From assembly GCA_002482765.1 (NCBI GenBank), contig DLGP01000083.1:1-13910 (forward strand): a stretch of 13,910 nt of DNA. Reading direction: 5' to 3'. The notes under the pieces are model-generated. The model searched no databases. It was given only the letters and a program-made list of their open reading frames with translations, and was not told where the DNA came from. Positions 1-6,775 of this stretch are shown piece by piece. The first letter of the stretch is position 1; every line of letters starts with the position of its first letter. The position numbers were made by a program, and so were the translations under genes. The DNA is from Alphaproteobacteria bacterium UBA7691. GTDB taxonomy: Bacteria; Pseudomonadota; Alphaproteobacteria; Ferrovibrionales; Ferrovibrionaceae.

Positions 1-753
1 CTGATGCTGGCCGGCATCCGCGACATCCTGGTGATCACCACGCCGCGCGACCAGGCGGCATTCAGCGCCTTGCTCGGCGATGGCAGCCAATGGGGCATCG
101 CGATCAGCTATGCCGTGCAGCCGGAGCCGAACGGCATCGCGCAGGCCTTCATCATCGGGCGCGACTTCCTGGCCGGCGAGCCGGCGGCTCTGGTGCTGGG
201 CGACAATATCTTCTACGGCGAGCGTTTCGGCGACATGCTGCGCCGGGCAGCGGCCGGCAGCGCCCATGGCGCCACGGTATTCGGCTATTGGGTGGCCGAT
301 CCGGAACGCTACGGCGTGCTCGATCTCAACCCGGATGGCAGTGTGAAGGCGATTATCGAAAAGCCCAATCCGGCGCCGAGCAACTGGGCGGTGACGGGCT
401 TGTATTTTTACGATGCCGAGGTCTGCGACATCGCGGCGGCGCAGAAGCCTTCGGCGCGTGGCGAGCTTGAGATCACCGATCTGAACAATGCCTATCTGCG
501 CCAGGGCCGGCTTGGCGTGGAGAAGTTCGGCCGTGGCTTTGCCTGGCTCGATACCGGCACGCCGGACAGCCTGCTGGATGCCTGCAACTTCATGGCCACG
601 GTGGAAAAGCGCCAGGGCCTGAAGATCGCCGTGCCGGAGGAAGTGGCCTGGCGGCTGGGCTATATCGACGATGCCCAGCTTGAGCGCCGCGCCGATTTCT
701 ACAAGAACAACGAATACGGCAAATATATCCGCCGGCTGCTGCTCATGCGCTGA
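1..753 (+). CDS. rfbA: Glucose-1-phosphate thymidylyltransferase (RfbA/RmlA), 5' end cut by window edge
   Basis: This enzyme joins glucose-1-phosphate and dTTP to give dTDP-glucose, the first step of dTDP-rhamnose and related sugar synthesis for surface polysaccharide. The visible 250 residues match the family closely: LLGDGSQWG and the sugar-binding GDNIFYG stretch near the front, then IIEKPNPAPSNWAVTGLYFYD, GELEITDLNNAYL and AWLDTGTPDSL. About 40 residues are missing, because family members are about 290 aa and begin with a GGxGTRLxP nucleotide-binding signature that lies left of the window. The frame is open at base 1, so the Met at base 4 is internal (it falls in the family's conserved LMLAGIRDILI stretch). 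The stop codon at 751-753 overlaps the end of the convergent transporter gene. rfbA normally sits with rfbB, rfbC and rfbD, which are presumably to the left. The family assignment is secure. Confidence 0.96.
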   Translation: MMLAGIRDILVITTPRDQAAFSALLGDGSQWGIAISYAVQPEPNGIAQAFIIGRDFLAGEPAALVLGDNIFYGERFGDMLRRAAAGSAHGATVFGYWVADPERYGVLDLNPDGSVKAIIEKPNPAPSNWAVTGLYFYDAEVCDIAAAQKPSARGELEITDLNNAYLRQGRLGVEKFGRGFAWLDTGTPDSLLDACNFMATVEKRQGLKIAVPEEVAWRLGYIDDAQLERRADFYKNNEYGKYIRRLLLMR

Positions 754-1978
754 CCGGTTTGGCCGGCCGCAGATACCAGGCCATCGCGAGCAGGATCAGC
801 ACCAGCGGCAGGCCGAAAGCCCAGCTATAGGCCTCGGCCGGATAGCCGCCGGCAGCATCGCGCGGCCAGCGGTTGATGATCCAGCCCAGCCCGGCCTGGG
901 CAAAAAAAGTGAAGCCGAACACCACACCATTGAGCAATGTGTTGATCCGCCCGGTGGCTTGCGGCGGAAACTGGCCGCTCAGCATCGGATAGGCCAGCGC
1001 CGTGGTGTTGGAAAGCAGGCCAAAGGCGATCCAGGTCAGCGGATGGGTCGGCGCCCAGCCAGCCGCCAGCACCAGCAGCACCACGGCATAAAGCAGCGTC
1101 GAGGCCGCAAGCGTGGCGCGCATCGAGATGCCGATTTTTTGCAACCGATCCGTGGCGATGCCGATAATGGCAAAGCCGAAGGTGAGGGCTGCGGCGAGCA
1201 GGAATTGCAGCTCTGCGGCCTGTTGCCGATCCAGCCCGCCAACATCGCGCAAGTAAGGCCCTGACCACAGACCCTGGATCGACAGGGCCGAGGACATGGC
1301 AAACATGGTCACCGGCGTGATCTGCCAAAAGCGGCGATCCGCCAGATAGCTCAGGCATTCGCGCATCTGCCGGGTCAGGCTGTCCCGGCTCACCGGCTGG
1401 CCGGGTTTTTCCGGCACCACAAAATACACTGCCGCCGAAGTGGCAATCACCAGGGCCGCCAACAGCCAGAATATCGCGGTCCAATCCAGGTGGTGCAGCA
1501 GCCATTCCACCGGCAACGTGGCGGCCAGGGCGCCCAGGCCGCCGGCGGTCATGAACACGCCATTGGCCAGCGCCCAGCGTTCGGCCGGCACCCAGAGCGA
1601 GATGGTCTTGAAGGCGCTCATCAGGCAGCCGGCAACACCCAGCCCGATCAGGGTGCGGCCAAGCATGAGATGCCAGAGCTGCGTGCCGGTGGCAAAGATC
1701 ACGGCGCCAAGCGCGGCAAACAGCAGCAGGCCGGCCTGCACACGGCGCGGGCCGTAACGATCCAGCAGCACGCCGAGCGGCAATTGCGCCAGCGCAAACA
1801 CGGTGAAATACACCGCCGTCAGCGTGCCGAGATCGCCGGCGCCGATATTCAGGTCGCGTTGCAGATTGGGCGCGATAACCGCATTCACCGAGCGGAACAG
1901 ATACGACAGGAAATAGCCGCAGGCAAACGGCAGCAAAACCCTTCCTGCAATGAAGGCAAGCGACTGGTTACGGCTCAT
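743..1978 (-). CDS. MFS transporter, substrate unknown
   Basis: A 411-residue inner-membrane carrier of the major facilitator superfamily. The protein is almost entirely hydrophobic helices (about 12). A motif-A loop (LGVLLDRYGPRR) follows the second helix, and a polar central loop (PEKPGQPVSRDSLTRQ) separates the two six-helix halves, as is usual. The substrate cannot be read from the sequence. I chose the ATG at 1978, giving MSRNQ, because GGAAGAG lies 9 nt upstream of it. A TTG nine bases further out would sit directly against that Shine-Dalgarno site. The gene follows the cyclase gene with a 20-nt gap that holds only this ribosome binding site, so the two are probably one transcript. Its stop overlaps the end of rfbA by 11 bp tail to tail. 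MFS membership is secure; the role is open. Confidence 0.9.
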   Translation of the reverse strand: MSRNQSLAFIAGRVLLPFACGYFLSYLFRSVNAVIAPNLQRDLNIGAGDLGTLTAVYFTVFALAQLPLGVLLDRYGPRRVQAGLLLFAALGAVIFATGTQLWHLMLGRTLIGLGVAGCLMSAFKTISLWVPAERWALANGVFMTAGGLGALAATLPVEWLLHHLDWTAIFWLLAALVIATSAAVYFVVPEKPGQPVSRDSLTRQMRECLSYLADRRFWQITPVTMFAMSSALSIQGLWSGPYLRDVGGLDRQQAAELQFLLAAALTFGFAIIGIATDRLQKIGISMRATLAASTLLYAVVLLVLAAGWAPTHPLTWIAFGLLSNTTALAYPMLSGQFPPQATGRINTLLNGVVFGFTFFAQAGLGWIINRWPRDAAGGYPAEAYSWAFGLPLVLILLAMAWYLRPAKPVSA

Positions 1979-1998
1979 GTTTAACAACTCTTCCCGGC

Positions 1999-3078
1999 TT
2001 ATGCTTTTTCTTGGTCAAAGGCGATGGCAAACAGGTCCAAAGCCTGGGCCTTGCCCGGCAGTAATTGCGGGCCTAGTGGCGTGAGGTGAATATGGGGCGA
2101 TGTGGCGGGCAGGTCCAGCTTTTCGCCTGAAGGGTTCATGGCATCCAGGGCGGCGCGGCTGGCCACCACATCCACCGCCTTGCCCTTGGCCCAGGCTTCC
2201 AGCTTGGCAGTGGTGTTGATGCAATCGCCCAGCAGCGCAATCTCGCGCTTCTGGTCACCCATTTCGCCCACCACCACAGCGCCGGCATGCAGCACAGCGC
2301 GAAAATCCGGTGCGGTGCCAAAACGTCGGCGGTAAACCTCGGCGCGTTCGGCCAGCAGGGCGCGGGCTTCGGCCACGGCATCCAGCGCGCCGGCCGCGTG
2401 GCGGTCTGGCAGGCGCCAGGTCACAATCATCTCGTCGCCGACATATTTATCGATACTGCCACCATGGCCGGTCACCACGTCGCCGAGATCGGACAAAAAT
2501 TGATTGAGCAGGCGGTGGAAGGCGATGTCGCCGATTTTCTCGGCGATGGCTGTGGAGCCACGCATATCGATGAACAGGAACAGGCGCTGTTCCTGGCGCG
2601 GCTGGTGGTAGCGGCCCTTGATGAAGTTGCGCAGCACGCCGGGGCCAAGCAGCAGGTTGATTTGCATGATGGTGCTGGTGATGAAGGTGAAGCCCAGCGC
2701 CACCAGCAGCGTGATCAGCGTGTTGAGATTTAAGCCGATCGGGTAGGCACCATTGATCGGCACCAGCACGTCGCCCAGCGCATCCATGCCAACAATGGCG
2801 ATGGCATAAAACAGCGTCTTGAGCAAAGCCACTTTCATGAAAGGCAGGCGGCGCAGCCATTGGCCACGGGGATCATTGACGAAGAAAATTTCAAAGCCGG
2901 CGATCACGATGGTGACCAGCGCACCGGTGACCAGACCGCGCAACGCCCCCTCCCAGCCGAGATCGCCGCTGAGTTTGGCGTCAACGCCCATGCCATAAAT
3001 AGCGCCAGCCATGGCACCGATGGCGATGAAACGCAACAGCATCGAAACTTGGCGGCGGCGGCGATTGGAGAGGGCCAT
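1999..3078 (-). CDS. Membrane-anchored class III adenylate/guanylate cyclase
   Basis: A probable nucleotide cyclase of 359 residues. The N-terminal half holds four hydrophobic segments (about 13-33, 46-68, 81-107, 115-147), so the enzyme is anchored in the inner membrane with its catalytic domain (about 165-310) in the cytoplasm. Seen directly: LFLFIDMRGST with the first metal aspartate at D171, and IDKYVGDEM with the purine-contacting lysine position at K211 and the second metal aspartate at D215. The motif GDCINTTAK gives the transition-state asparagine at N288, but lysine (K292) occupies the usual arginine position. Alanine (A281) lies where many adenylate cyclases have Asp or Thr. Activity is therefore likely but not certain, and ATP versus GTP preference is unclear. 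The ATG at 3078 is preferred over a TTG at 3141 because it has a weak GGAAAA site and starts directly before the basic NRRRR and first helix. It lies upstream of and probably co-transcribed with the transporter. Confidence 0.88.
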   Translation of the reverse strand: MALSNRRRRQVSMLLRFIAIGAMAGAIYGMGVDAKLSGDLGWEGALRGLVTGALVTIVIAGFEIFFVNDPRGQWLRRLPFMKVALLKTLFYAIAIVGMDALGDVLVPINGAYPIGLNLNTLITLLVALGFTFITSTIMQINLLLGPGVLRNFIKGRYHQPRQEQRLFLFIDMRGSTAIAEKIGDIAFHRLLNQFLSDLGDVVTGHGGSIDKYVGDEMIVTWRLPDRHAAGALDAVAEARALLAERAEVYRRRFGTAPDFRAVLHAGAVVVGEMGDQKREIALLGDCINTTAKLEAWAKGKAVDVVASRAALDAMNPSGEKLDLPATSPHIHLTPLGPQLLPGKAQALDLFAIAFDQEKA

Positions 3079-3146
3079 TGTGGTTTTTTCCGCAGGCGAG
3101 ACAGCAGAACGATAAGCTGGCCTCGGACAAAGGGGAAGCAATACAA

Positions 3147-3175
3147 AAACAGGCCGGGGGGAACCCGACCTGTTT
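3147..3175 (-). terminator. Intrinsic terminator of typA
   Basis: Two 12-nt arms (3147-3158 and 3164-3175) pair around a 5-nt loop. The single non-Watson-Crick position (3154 with 3168) is a C-A mismatch if read on the plus strand but a G-U wobble in minus-strand RNA. The minus-strand stem is followed by five consecutive T residues (3149-3145). Both signs point to termination of minus-strand transcription, about 50 nt past the typA stop. The cyclase gene beginning at 3078 therefore probably has its own promoter in the roughly 65 bases after the hairpin; I could not find convincing boxes there. Confidence 0.8.
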
Positions 3176-3224
3176 CTTGACCACCATCACATCCGAACGG
3201 CGGTGTATTTGGGGCGATGCCGTC

Positions 3225-5048
3225 TCAGGCGGCGCTTTCAGCCGAACGCGACGCCTTCTTGCGGTCATTCGGATCAAGCAGCTTCTTGCGGATGCGGATG
3301 CTTTTCGGCGTCACTTCCACCAATTCGTCATCGGCGATGTAGCTGATCGCCTGTTCCAGCGTCATCTTGCGCGGCGGCGTCAGGCGCACCTGTTCGTCCT
3401 TGCCGGCGGCGCGGATATTGGTGAGCTGCTTGGCCTTCATCGGGTTCACGTCAAGGTCATTGTCGCGGCTATGCTCGCCGATGATCATGCCTTCATACAC
3501 CGCCACGCCCGGATCAACGAACAGCGTGCCGCGTTCTTCGATGAAGTTCAGCGCATAGAGCGTGGTTTCGCCGGTGCCGTTGGCGATCAGCACGCCATTG
3601 CGGCGGCCCGGGATCGGACCACGATGCGGGCCATAGCTGTGGAACAGCTTGTTCATGATGCCGGTGCCGCGCGTGTCGGTAAGGAATTCGCCGTGATAGC
3701 CGATCAGGCCGCGCGACGGGGCATGGAAGGTGATGCGGGTTTTGCCGCCGCCCGAGGGGCGCATGTCGCGCAGCTCGGCCTTGCGCAGGCTCATCTTCTC
3801 CACAACGATGCCGGTGAAGGCATCATCCACGTCGATATGCACTTCTTCAATCGGCTCCAGCGGCTTGCCATTCTCATCCTGCTGGAACAGCACGCGCGGG
3901 CGGCTGATCGACAGCTCAAAACCCTCGCGGCGCATGGTTTCCACCAGCACGCCAAGCTGCAATTCGCCACGGCCGGCCACTTCGAAAGCGTCCTTGTCGT
4001 CGCTCTCGCGCACGCGGATCGCCACGTTGCCCTCGGCTTCGCGCATCAGGCGGGTGCGGATCACGCGGCTCTGCACCTTGGAGCCTTCCTTGCCGGCGAA
4101 GGGCGAGTTGTTGACCGAGAAAGTCATCGCCAGGGTGGGCGGGTCAATCGGGTTGGCCGGCACCGGGTCGGTCACGGTCAGCTCGCAAATCGTGTCTGCC
4201 ACCGTGGTGGTGGTCAGGCCGGCAATGGCGATGATGTCGCCGGCTTCGGCTTCTTCAATCGGCTGGCGCTCGATGCCGCGGAAAGCCAGCAGCTTGGAAA
4301 CACGACCCTGCTCGATCTCGCTGCCATCGCGGCGCAGGGCATGGATCGGGCTGTTGACCCGCAGGATGCCGGAATAGATGCGGCCGGTGAGGATGCGGCC
4401 GAGATAGGGATCGGCTTCCAGCGTGGTGATCAGCATCTTGAACGGCGCATTCTTGTCTGCCGTGGGGGCGGGCACATGCTGCACGATCAGGTCAAAGAGC
4501 GGGGTCAGGTCCTTGCGCTCGCCATCCAGGCTCGGGGTGGCCCAGCCGCTGCGGCCGGAGGCGAACATCACCGGGAAGTCAAGCTGGTCTTCGCTGGCAT
4601 CCAGCGCGGCGAACAGGTCAAACACTTCGGAATGCACTTCTTCCGGGCGGGCATCGGAACGGTCGATCTTGTTCACCACCACAATCGGGCGCATGCCCAG
4701 GCCGAGCGCCTTGCCCAGCACAAACTTGGTCTGCGGCAGCGGGCCTTCGGCGGCGTCCACCAGCAGCACCACGCCGTCCACCATGCTCAGGATACGCTCC
4801 ACCTCGCCGCCAAAATCGGCGTGGCCAGGTGTGTCAACGATGTTGAGGCGCACGTCATTCCATTCCACCGAGGTGCATTTGGCCAGAATGGTGATGCCGC
4901 GTTCACGCTCCAGATCGTTCGAATCCATCACGCGCTCAGCCACCAGCTGGTTCTCGCGGAAGGCGCCGGATTGGCGCAGCAGCGCGTCCACCAGGGTGGT
5001 TTTGCCGTGGTCGACATGGGCGATGATGGCGATATTGCGGATTTGCAT
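3225..5048 (-). CDS. typA: Ribosome-associated translational GTPase TypA/BipA
   Basis: TypA (BipA) is an EF-G-like GTPase that binds the 70S ribosome and assists 50S subunit assembly and growth under stress such as cold. At 607 residues it has the usual full length. GTPase motifs are all present: G1 HVDHGKTT (11-18), switch I with RERGIT (48-53), G3 DTPGH (72-76) and G4 NKID (126-129). The EF-G-like domains follow, with the family-typical stretches RGELQLG and SRGLIGYHGEFLTDTRGTG and the TypA-specific C-terminal domain ending in a basic, Ala/Ser-rich tail. The start is the ATG at 5048, two residues before the beta strand that leads to the P-loop. No clear Shine-Dalgarno site precedes it. It is a single-gene unit with its own promoter-like boxes and terminator. 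Identification is secure. Confidence 0.98.
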   Translation of the reverse strand: MQIRNIAIIAHVDHGKTTLVDALLRQSGAFRENQLVAERVMDSNDLERERGITILAKCTSVEWNDVRLNIVDTPGHADFGGEVERILSMVDGVVLLVDAAEGPLPQTKFVLGKALGLGMRPIVVVNKIDRSDARPEEVHSEVFDLFAALDASEDQLDFPVMFASGRSGWATPSLDGERKDLTPLFDLIVQHVPAPTADKNAPFKMLITTLEADPYLGRILTGRIYSGILRVNSPIHALRRDGSEIEQGRVSKLLAFRGIERQPIEEAEAGDIIAIAGLTTTTVADTICELTVTDPVPANPIDPPTLAMTFSVNNSPFAGKEGSKVQSRVIRTRLMREAEGNVAIRVRESDDKDAFEVAGRGELQLGVLVETMRREGFELSISRPRVLFQQDENGKPLEPIEEVHIDVDDAFTGIVVEKMSLRKAELRDMRPSGGGKTRITFHAPSRGLIGYHGEFLTDTRGTGIMNKLFHSYGPHRGPIPGRRNGVLIANGTGETTLYALNFIEERGTLFVDPGVAVYEGMIIGEHSRDNDLDVNPMKAKQLTNIRAAGKDEQVRLTPPRKMTLEQAISYIADDELVEVTPKSIRIRKKLLDPNDRKKASRSAESAA

Positions 5049-5128
5049 GGTGCTTATACAAAAGGCCCGGTCGACCTGATGACAGGCGGCCGGGCGCGAT
5101 TCCTCTAGGGTTGCGGCTGGTAGCCGGG

Positions 5129-5157
5129 TTTATAGTGCGGCGCACAAAGCGGCGCAA
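5129..5157 (-). promoter_or_regulatory. Predicted sigma70-type promoter of typA
   Basis: On the minus strand a -35-like TTGCGC (5157-5152) and a -10-like TATAAA (5134-5129) are separated by exactly 17 bp. This would start transcription near 5122 and give a leader of about 74 nt before the typA ATG. The boxes stand out in otherwise GC-rich sequence and the position suits a divergent intergenic region. This is a by-eye prediction. Confidence 0.5.
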
Positions 5158-5183
5158 CTAAAGAGTTTCGCATGGGAGATATG

Positions 5184-5238
5184 CATTTTCGCAAAATGTT
5201 CTTTTTTATAGAAGGATTCTGTACTATTGTACGGTACA
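5184..5238 (+). promoter_or_regulatory. Predicted higBA promoter and HigA operators
   Basis: This AT-rich stretch before higB holds two perfect inverted repeats: CATTTT-CGC-AAAATG (5184-5198) and TGTAC-G-GTACA (5228-5238). A third GTAC lies at 5221-5224. A -10-like TACTAT (5222-5227), with a poor -35 (TTCTTT, 5199-5204) 17 bp away, would start transcription inside the second palindrome. HigA-type antitoxins repress their own operons by binding such palindromes, so these are good operator candidates. The palindromes are seen directly; the promoter boxes and HigA binding are inference. Confidence 0.45.
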
Positions 5239-5258
5239 TAATTGCTGGGCGGGGCAAG

Positions 5259-5555
5259 ATGATTGTCAGCTTTCGCGACCATTGGCTGGAGACGTATTTT
5301 CGCGACGATGTGGCTTCTAAACGTGTGCCGGCGGATATTGCCGACAGATTGTTTCGGAAACTGCAATTGATTGACGATGCAACATGCGATCTCGACCTTC
5401 GGTCGCCGCCTTCCAATCACTTTGAAAAGCTGAAAGGCGAGTTGGGTGGCTGGCACTCGATCCGGATTTCGGGTGGCTGGCGGCTGATTTTCCAGTGGGA
5501 TGGCGGGCGCGGCGAGGCGCGTAGCGTTTATCTCGACCACCATACCTATCGCTGA
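5259..5555 (+). CDS. higB: HigB-type toxin (RelE-fold mRNA interferase)
   Basis: A 98-residue toxin of the HigB branch of the RelE/ParE superfamily, whose members cleave mRNA on the ribosome. The sequence follows the family from end to end: FRDHWLETYF at the start, KRVPADIADRLFRKLQLIDDA, then DLRSPPSNHFEKLKG, IRISGGWRLIFQW and the C-terminal VYLDHH. H54 and K57 fall in the segment where I recall catalytic residues in Proteus HigB, and R75 and H94/H95 are candidate partners. I chose the ATG at 5259, preceded by a G-rich GGGCGGGG, because the frame upstream of it (from 5172) has no family resemblance and runs through the probable promoter. The toxin gene precedes the antitoxin, the usual higBA order, with a 16-nt gap. 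The 90 bases upstream are much more AT-rich than the neighbourhood, which fits a horizontally acquired module. Confidence 0.9.
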   Translation: MIVSFRDHWLETYFRDDVASKRVPADIADRLFRKLQLIDDATCDLDLRSPPSNHFEKLKGELGGWHSIRISGGWRLIFQWDGGRGEARSVYLDHHTYR

Positions 5556-5560
5556 AGAGC

Positions 5561-5566
5561 AGGAGG
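5561..5566 (+). promoter_or_regulatory. Strong ribosome binding site of higA
   Basis: A perfect AGGAGG stands 5 nt before the higA ATG at 5572, in the short gap after higB. It fixes the higA start, although an in-frame ATG exists at 5500. It is clearly stronger than the site before higB, as expected if more antitoxin than toxin is made. Confidence 0.85.
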
Positions 5567-5571
5567 TTGTC

Positions 5572-5880
5572 ATGATCCAGACCAAACGCAAGCCGGTAAG
5601 TGTTGGCGAAATGCTGCGCGAGGAATTCCTGTTGCCGCTTGGTCTGACCCAGACCGCACTGGCTGAAGCCATGGGTGTTGAGCGCCGGCTGGTGAACGAA
5701 TTGTGCCGGGATCGTCGTGCCATCACCGCCGATACCGCGCTGATGCTGGCGCGGGTTTTCGGCAATACGCCGGATTTCTGGCTCAACATGCAGCGCCGTA
5801 GCGATTTGTGGCAGGCGCTGAACGATCCGCGCCGCCGCCAGCGGATCGAGCGTTCGCGTCCGCTGCATCAGGCGGCCTGA
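5572..5880 (+). CDS. higA: HigA-type antitoxin (XRE-family DNA-binding protein)
   Basis: A 102-residue antitoxin that neutralises HigB and represses the operon. It opens with the family's KRKPVSVGEMLREEFLLPLG. A helix-turn-helix follows at about 24-62 (LTQTALAEAMGVERRLVNELCRDRRAITADTALMLARVF), then the conserved NTPDFWLNMQRRSDLW. This layout is typical of the VapI/HigA group (helix-turn-helix of the lambda-repressor type). The ATG at 5572 is chosen because of the perfect AGGAGG before it; the longer frame from 5500 would overlap the end of higB by 56 bases. It sits 16 nt behind higB and is co-transcribed with it. Likely autoregulation acts through the palindromes at 5184-5238. Confidence 0.92.
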   Translation: MIQTKRKPVSVGEMLREEFLLPLGLTQTALAEAMGVERRLVNELCRDRRAITADTALMLARVFGNTPDFWLNMQRRSDLWQALNDPRRRQRIERSRPLHQAA

Positions 5881-5935
5881 CCCTTTCCGGCAAACGCGGC
5901 TTGCGTCAAGCTTGCCGCCAAACCATGTGAAAGGG
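5881..5935 (+). repeat. Nested inverted repeats between higA and the enoyl-CoA hydratase-like gene
   Basis: The 69-nt gap starts directly after the higA stop with CCCTTTC (5881-5887), which pairs perfectly with GAAAGGG (5929-5935). Inside lie CGGCAA/TTGCCG (5888-5893 with 5912-5917) and a compact GCTTG-CGT-CAAGC hairpin (5899-5911). The outer right arm overlaps the purine-rich stretch that may act as ribosome binding site for the next gene. There is no T-run, so it is not a typical terminator. Function is unknown. Confidence 0.4.
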
Positions 5936-5949
5936 ACGGGAACCAGCCG

Positions 5950-6771
5950 ATGAGCTACGAACATATCCTTTATGAAGTCAGCGACCGCATCGCCACGGTG
6001 ACGCTGAACCGGCCGGATCGGCTGAATGCCTGGACCAGCATCATGGAGGCGGAAATCCGCGTGGCGATGGCGGCGGCCAGTGTTGATCCGGGGGTGCGGG
6101 TGGTGATCCTGACCGGGGCCGGGCGCGGCTTCTGTGCCGGCGCCGATATGGATTTGCTTTCCGGCATCCAGCAGGGCGGCAGCGGGGCAGGCCGCCGCGC
6201 CACCGGCGCCGAGCCGTTCGATGCCGCCGCCAACCCGAATTTCCAGATGCGCTACAGCTATTTCCCGGCCATGCCAAAGCCGGTGATCGCCGCCATCAAC
6301 GGGCCGGCCGCCGGGCTGGGCCTGATCGTGGCGCTGTATTGCGACCTGCGTTTTGCGGCGGATACGGCGGTGTTCACCACCGCCTTTTCGCGCCGTGGCC
6401 TGATCGCCGAACATGGCATCTCCTGGCTGCTGCCGCGCCTAGTGGGGCCGAGCAAGGCGCTGGACCTGATGCTCTCGGCGCGCAAGCTGGGCGCCGAGGA
6501 GGCGCAGCGTATCGGCCTGGTGGACCGCCTGGCCAAGCCGGAAAGCCTGCTTGATGAGGCGCGCGCCTATGCCCGCGACCTGGCCGACATGGTGTCGCCG
6601 CGCTCGATGCGGGTGATGAAGCGCCAGCTATGGGAGGCGCAGTTCCAGAACCTGGCCGAAGCCACCGCCATCGGCAATGCCGAAATGCTGGAAAGCTTCA
6701 AGAGCGCCGATTTCAAGGAAGGTGTGGCGCATTTCCTGGAAAAACGCGCGCCGAATTTCACCGGAGCATAA
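5950..6771 (+). CDS. Enoyl-CoA hydratase/isomerase (crotonase) family protein, both usual catalytic Glu absent
   Basis: A 273-residue member of the crotonase fold, which binds acyl-CoA thioesters and stabilises an enolate in an oxyanion hole. Seen: the start VSDRIATVTLNRPDRLNAW, the first oxyanion loop GAGRGFCAGADM (56-67), the second at INGPAAGLGL (116-125), and CDLRFAADTAVF. Aligned by eye to the classic hydratase, the two catalytic glutamates are Ile125 and Phe146, so simple hydration is doubtful. The nearest conserved acid is E154 in the IAEHG motif, which I recall from many actinobacterial and proteobacterial homologues annotated as hydratases. Isomerase, hydrolase or another CoA reaction remains possible. 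A loop (about 72-95, Gly/Ala-rich) after the first oxyanion motif is longer than in short homologues. The next gene follows after 4 nt, so the two are one operon. Fold secure, reaction unknown. Confidence 0.93.
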   Translation: MSYEHILYEVSDRIATVTLNRPDRLNAWTSIMEAEIRVAMAAASVDPGVRVVILTGAGRGFCAGADMDLLSGIQQGGSGAGRRATGAEPFDAAANPNFQMRYSYFPAMPKPVIAAINGPAAGLGLIVALYCDLRFAADTAVFTTAFSRRGLIAEHGISWLLPRLVGPSKALDLMLSARKLGAEEAQRIGLVDRLAKPESLLDEARAYARDLADMVSPRSMRVMKRQLWEAQFQNLAEATAIGNAEMLESFKSADFKEGVAHFLEKRAPNFTGA

Positions 6772-6775
6772 TCGT

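Noticed and set aside
1976..1987. TTG start for the transporter, three codons upstream of the chosen ATG
   Set aside because: The Shine-Dalgarno site would touch the start codon; the ATG at 1978 has correct spacing.
3079..3141. TTG start for the cyclase adding 21 residues
   Set aside because: The extra residues (Pro/Cys/Arg-rich) do not resemble a membrane protein leader and would begin within 10 nt of the typA terminator.
3078..5108. A 676-codon open frame on the plus strand, antisense to typA
   Set aside because: It mirrors typA codon for codon, has a His/Gln/Ala-rich composition unlike any protein, and is the kind of shadow frame that biased third positions create in GC-rich genes. typA is unmistakable on the other strand.
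5317..6414. A 365-codon open frame on the minus strand across higBA and the crotonase-family gene
   Set aside because: It crosses three clear plus-strand features and shows no recognisable motif.
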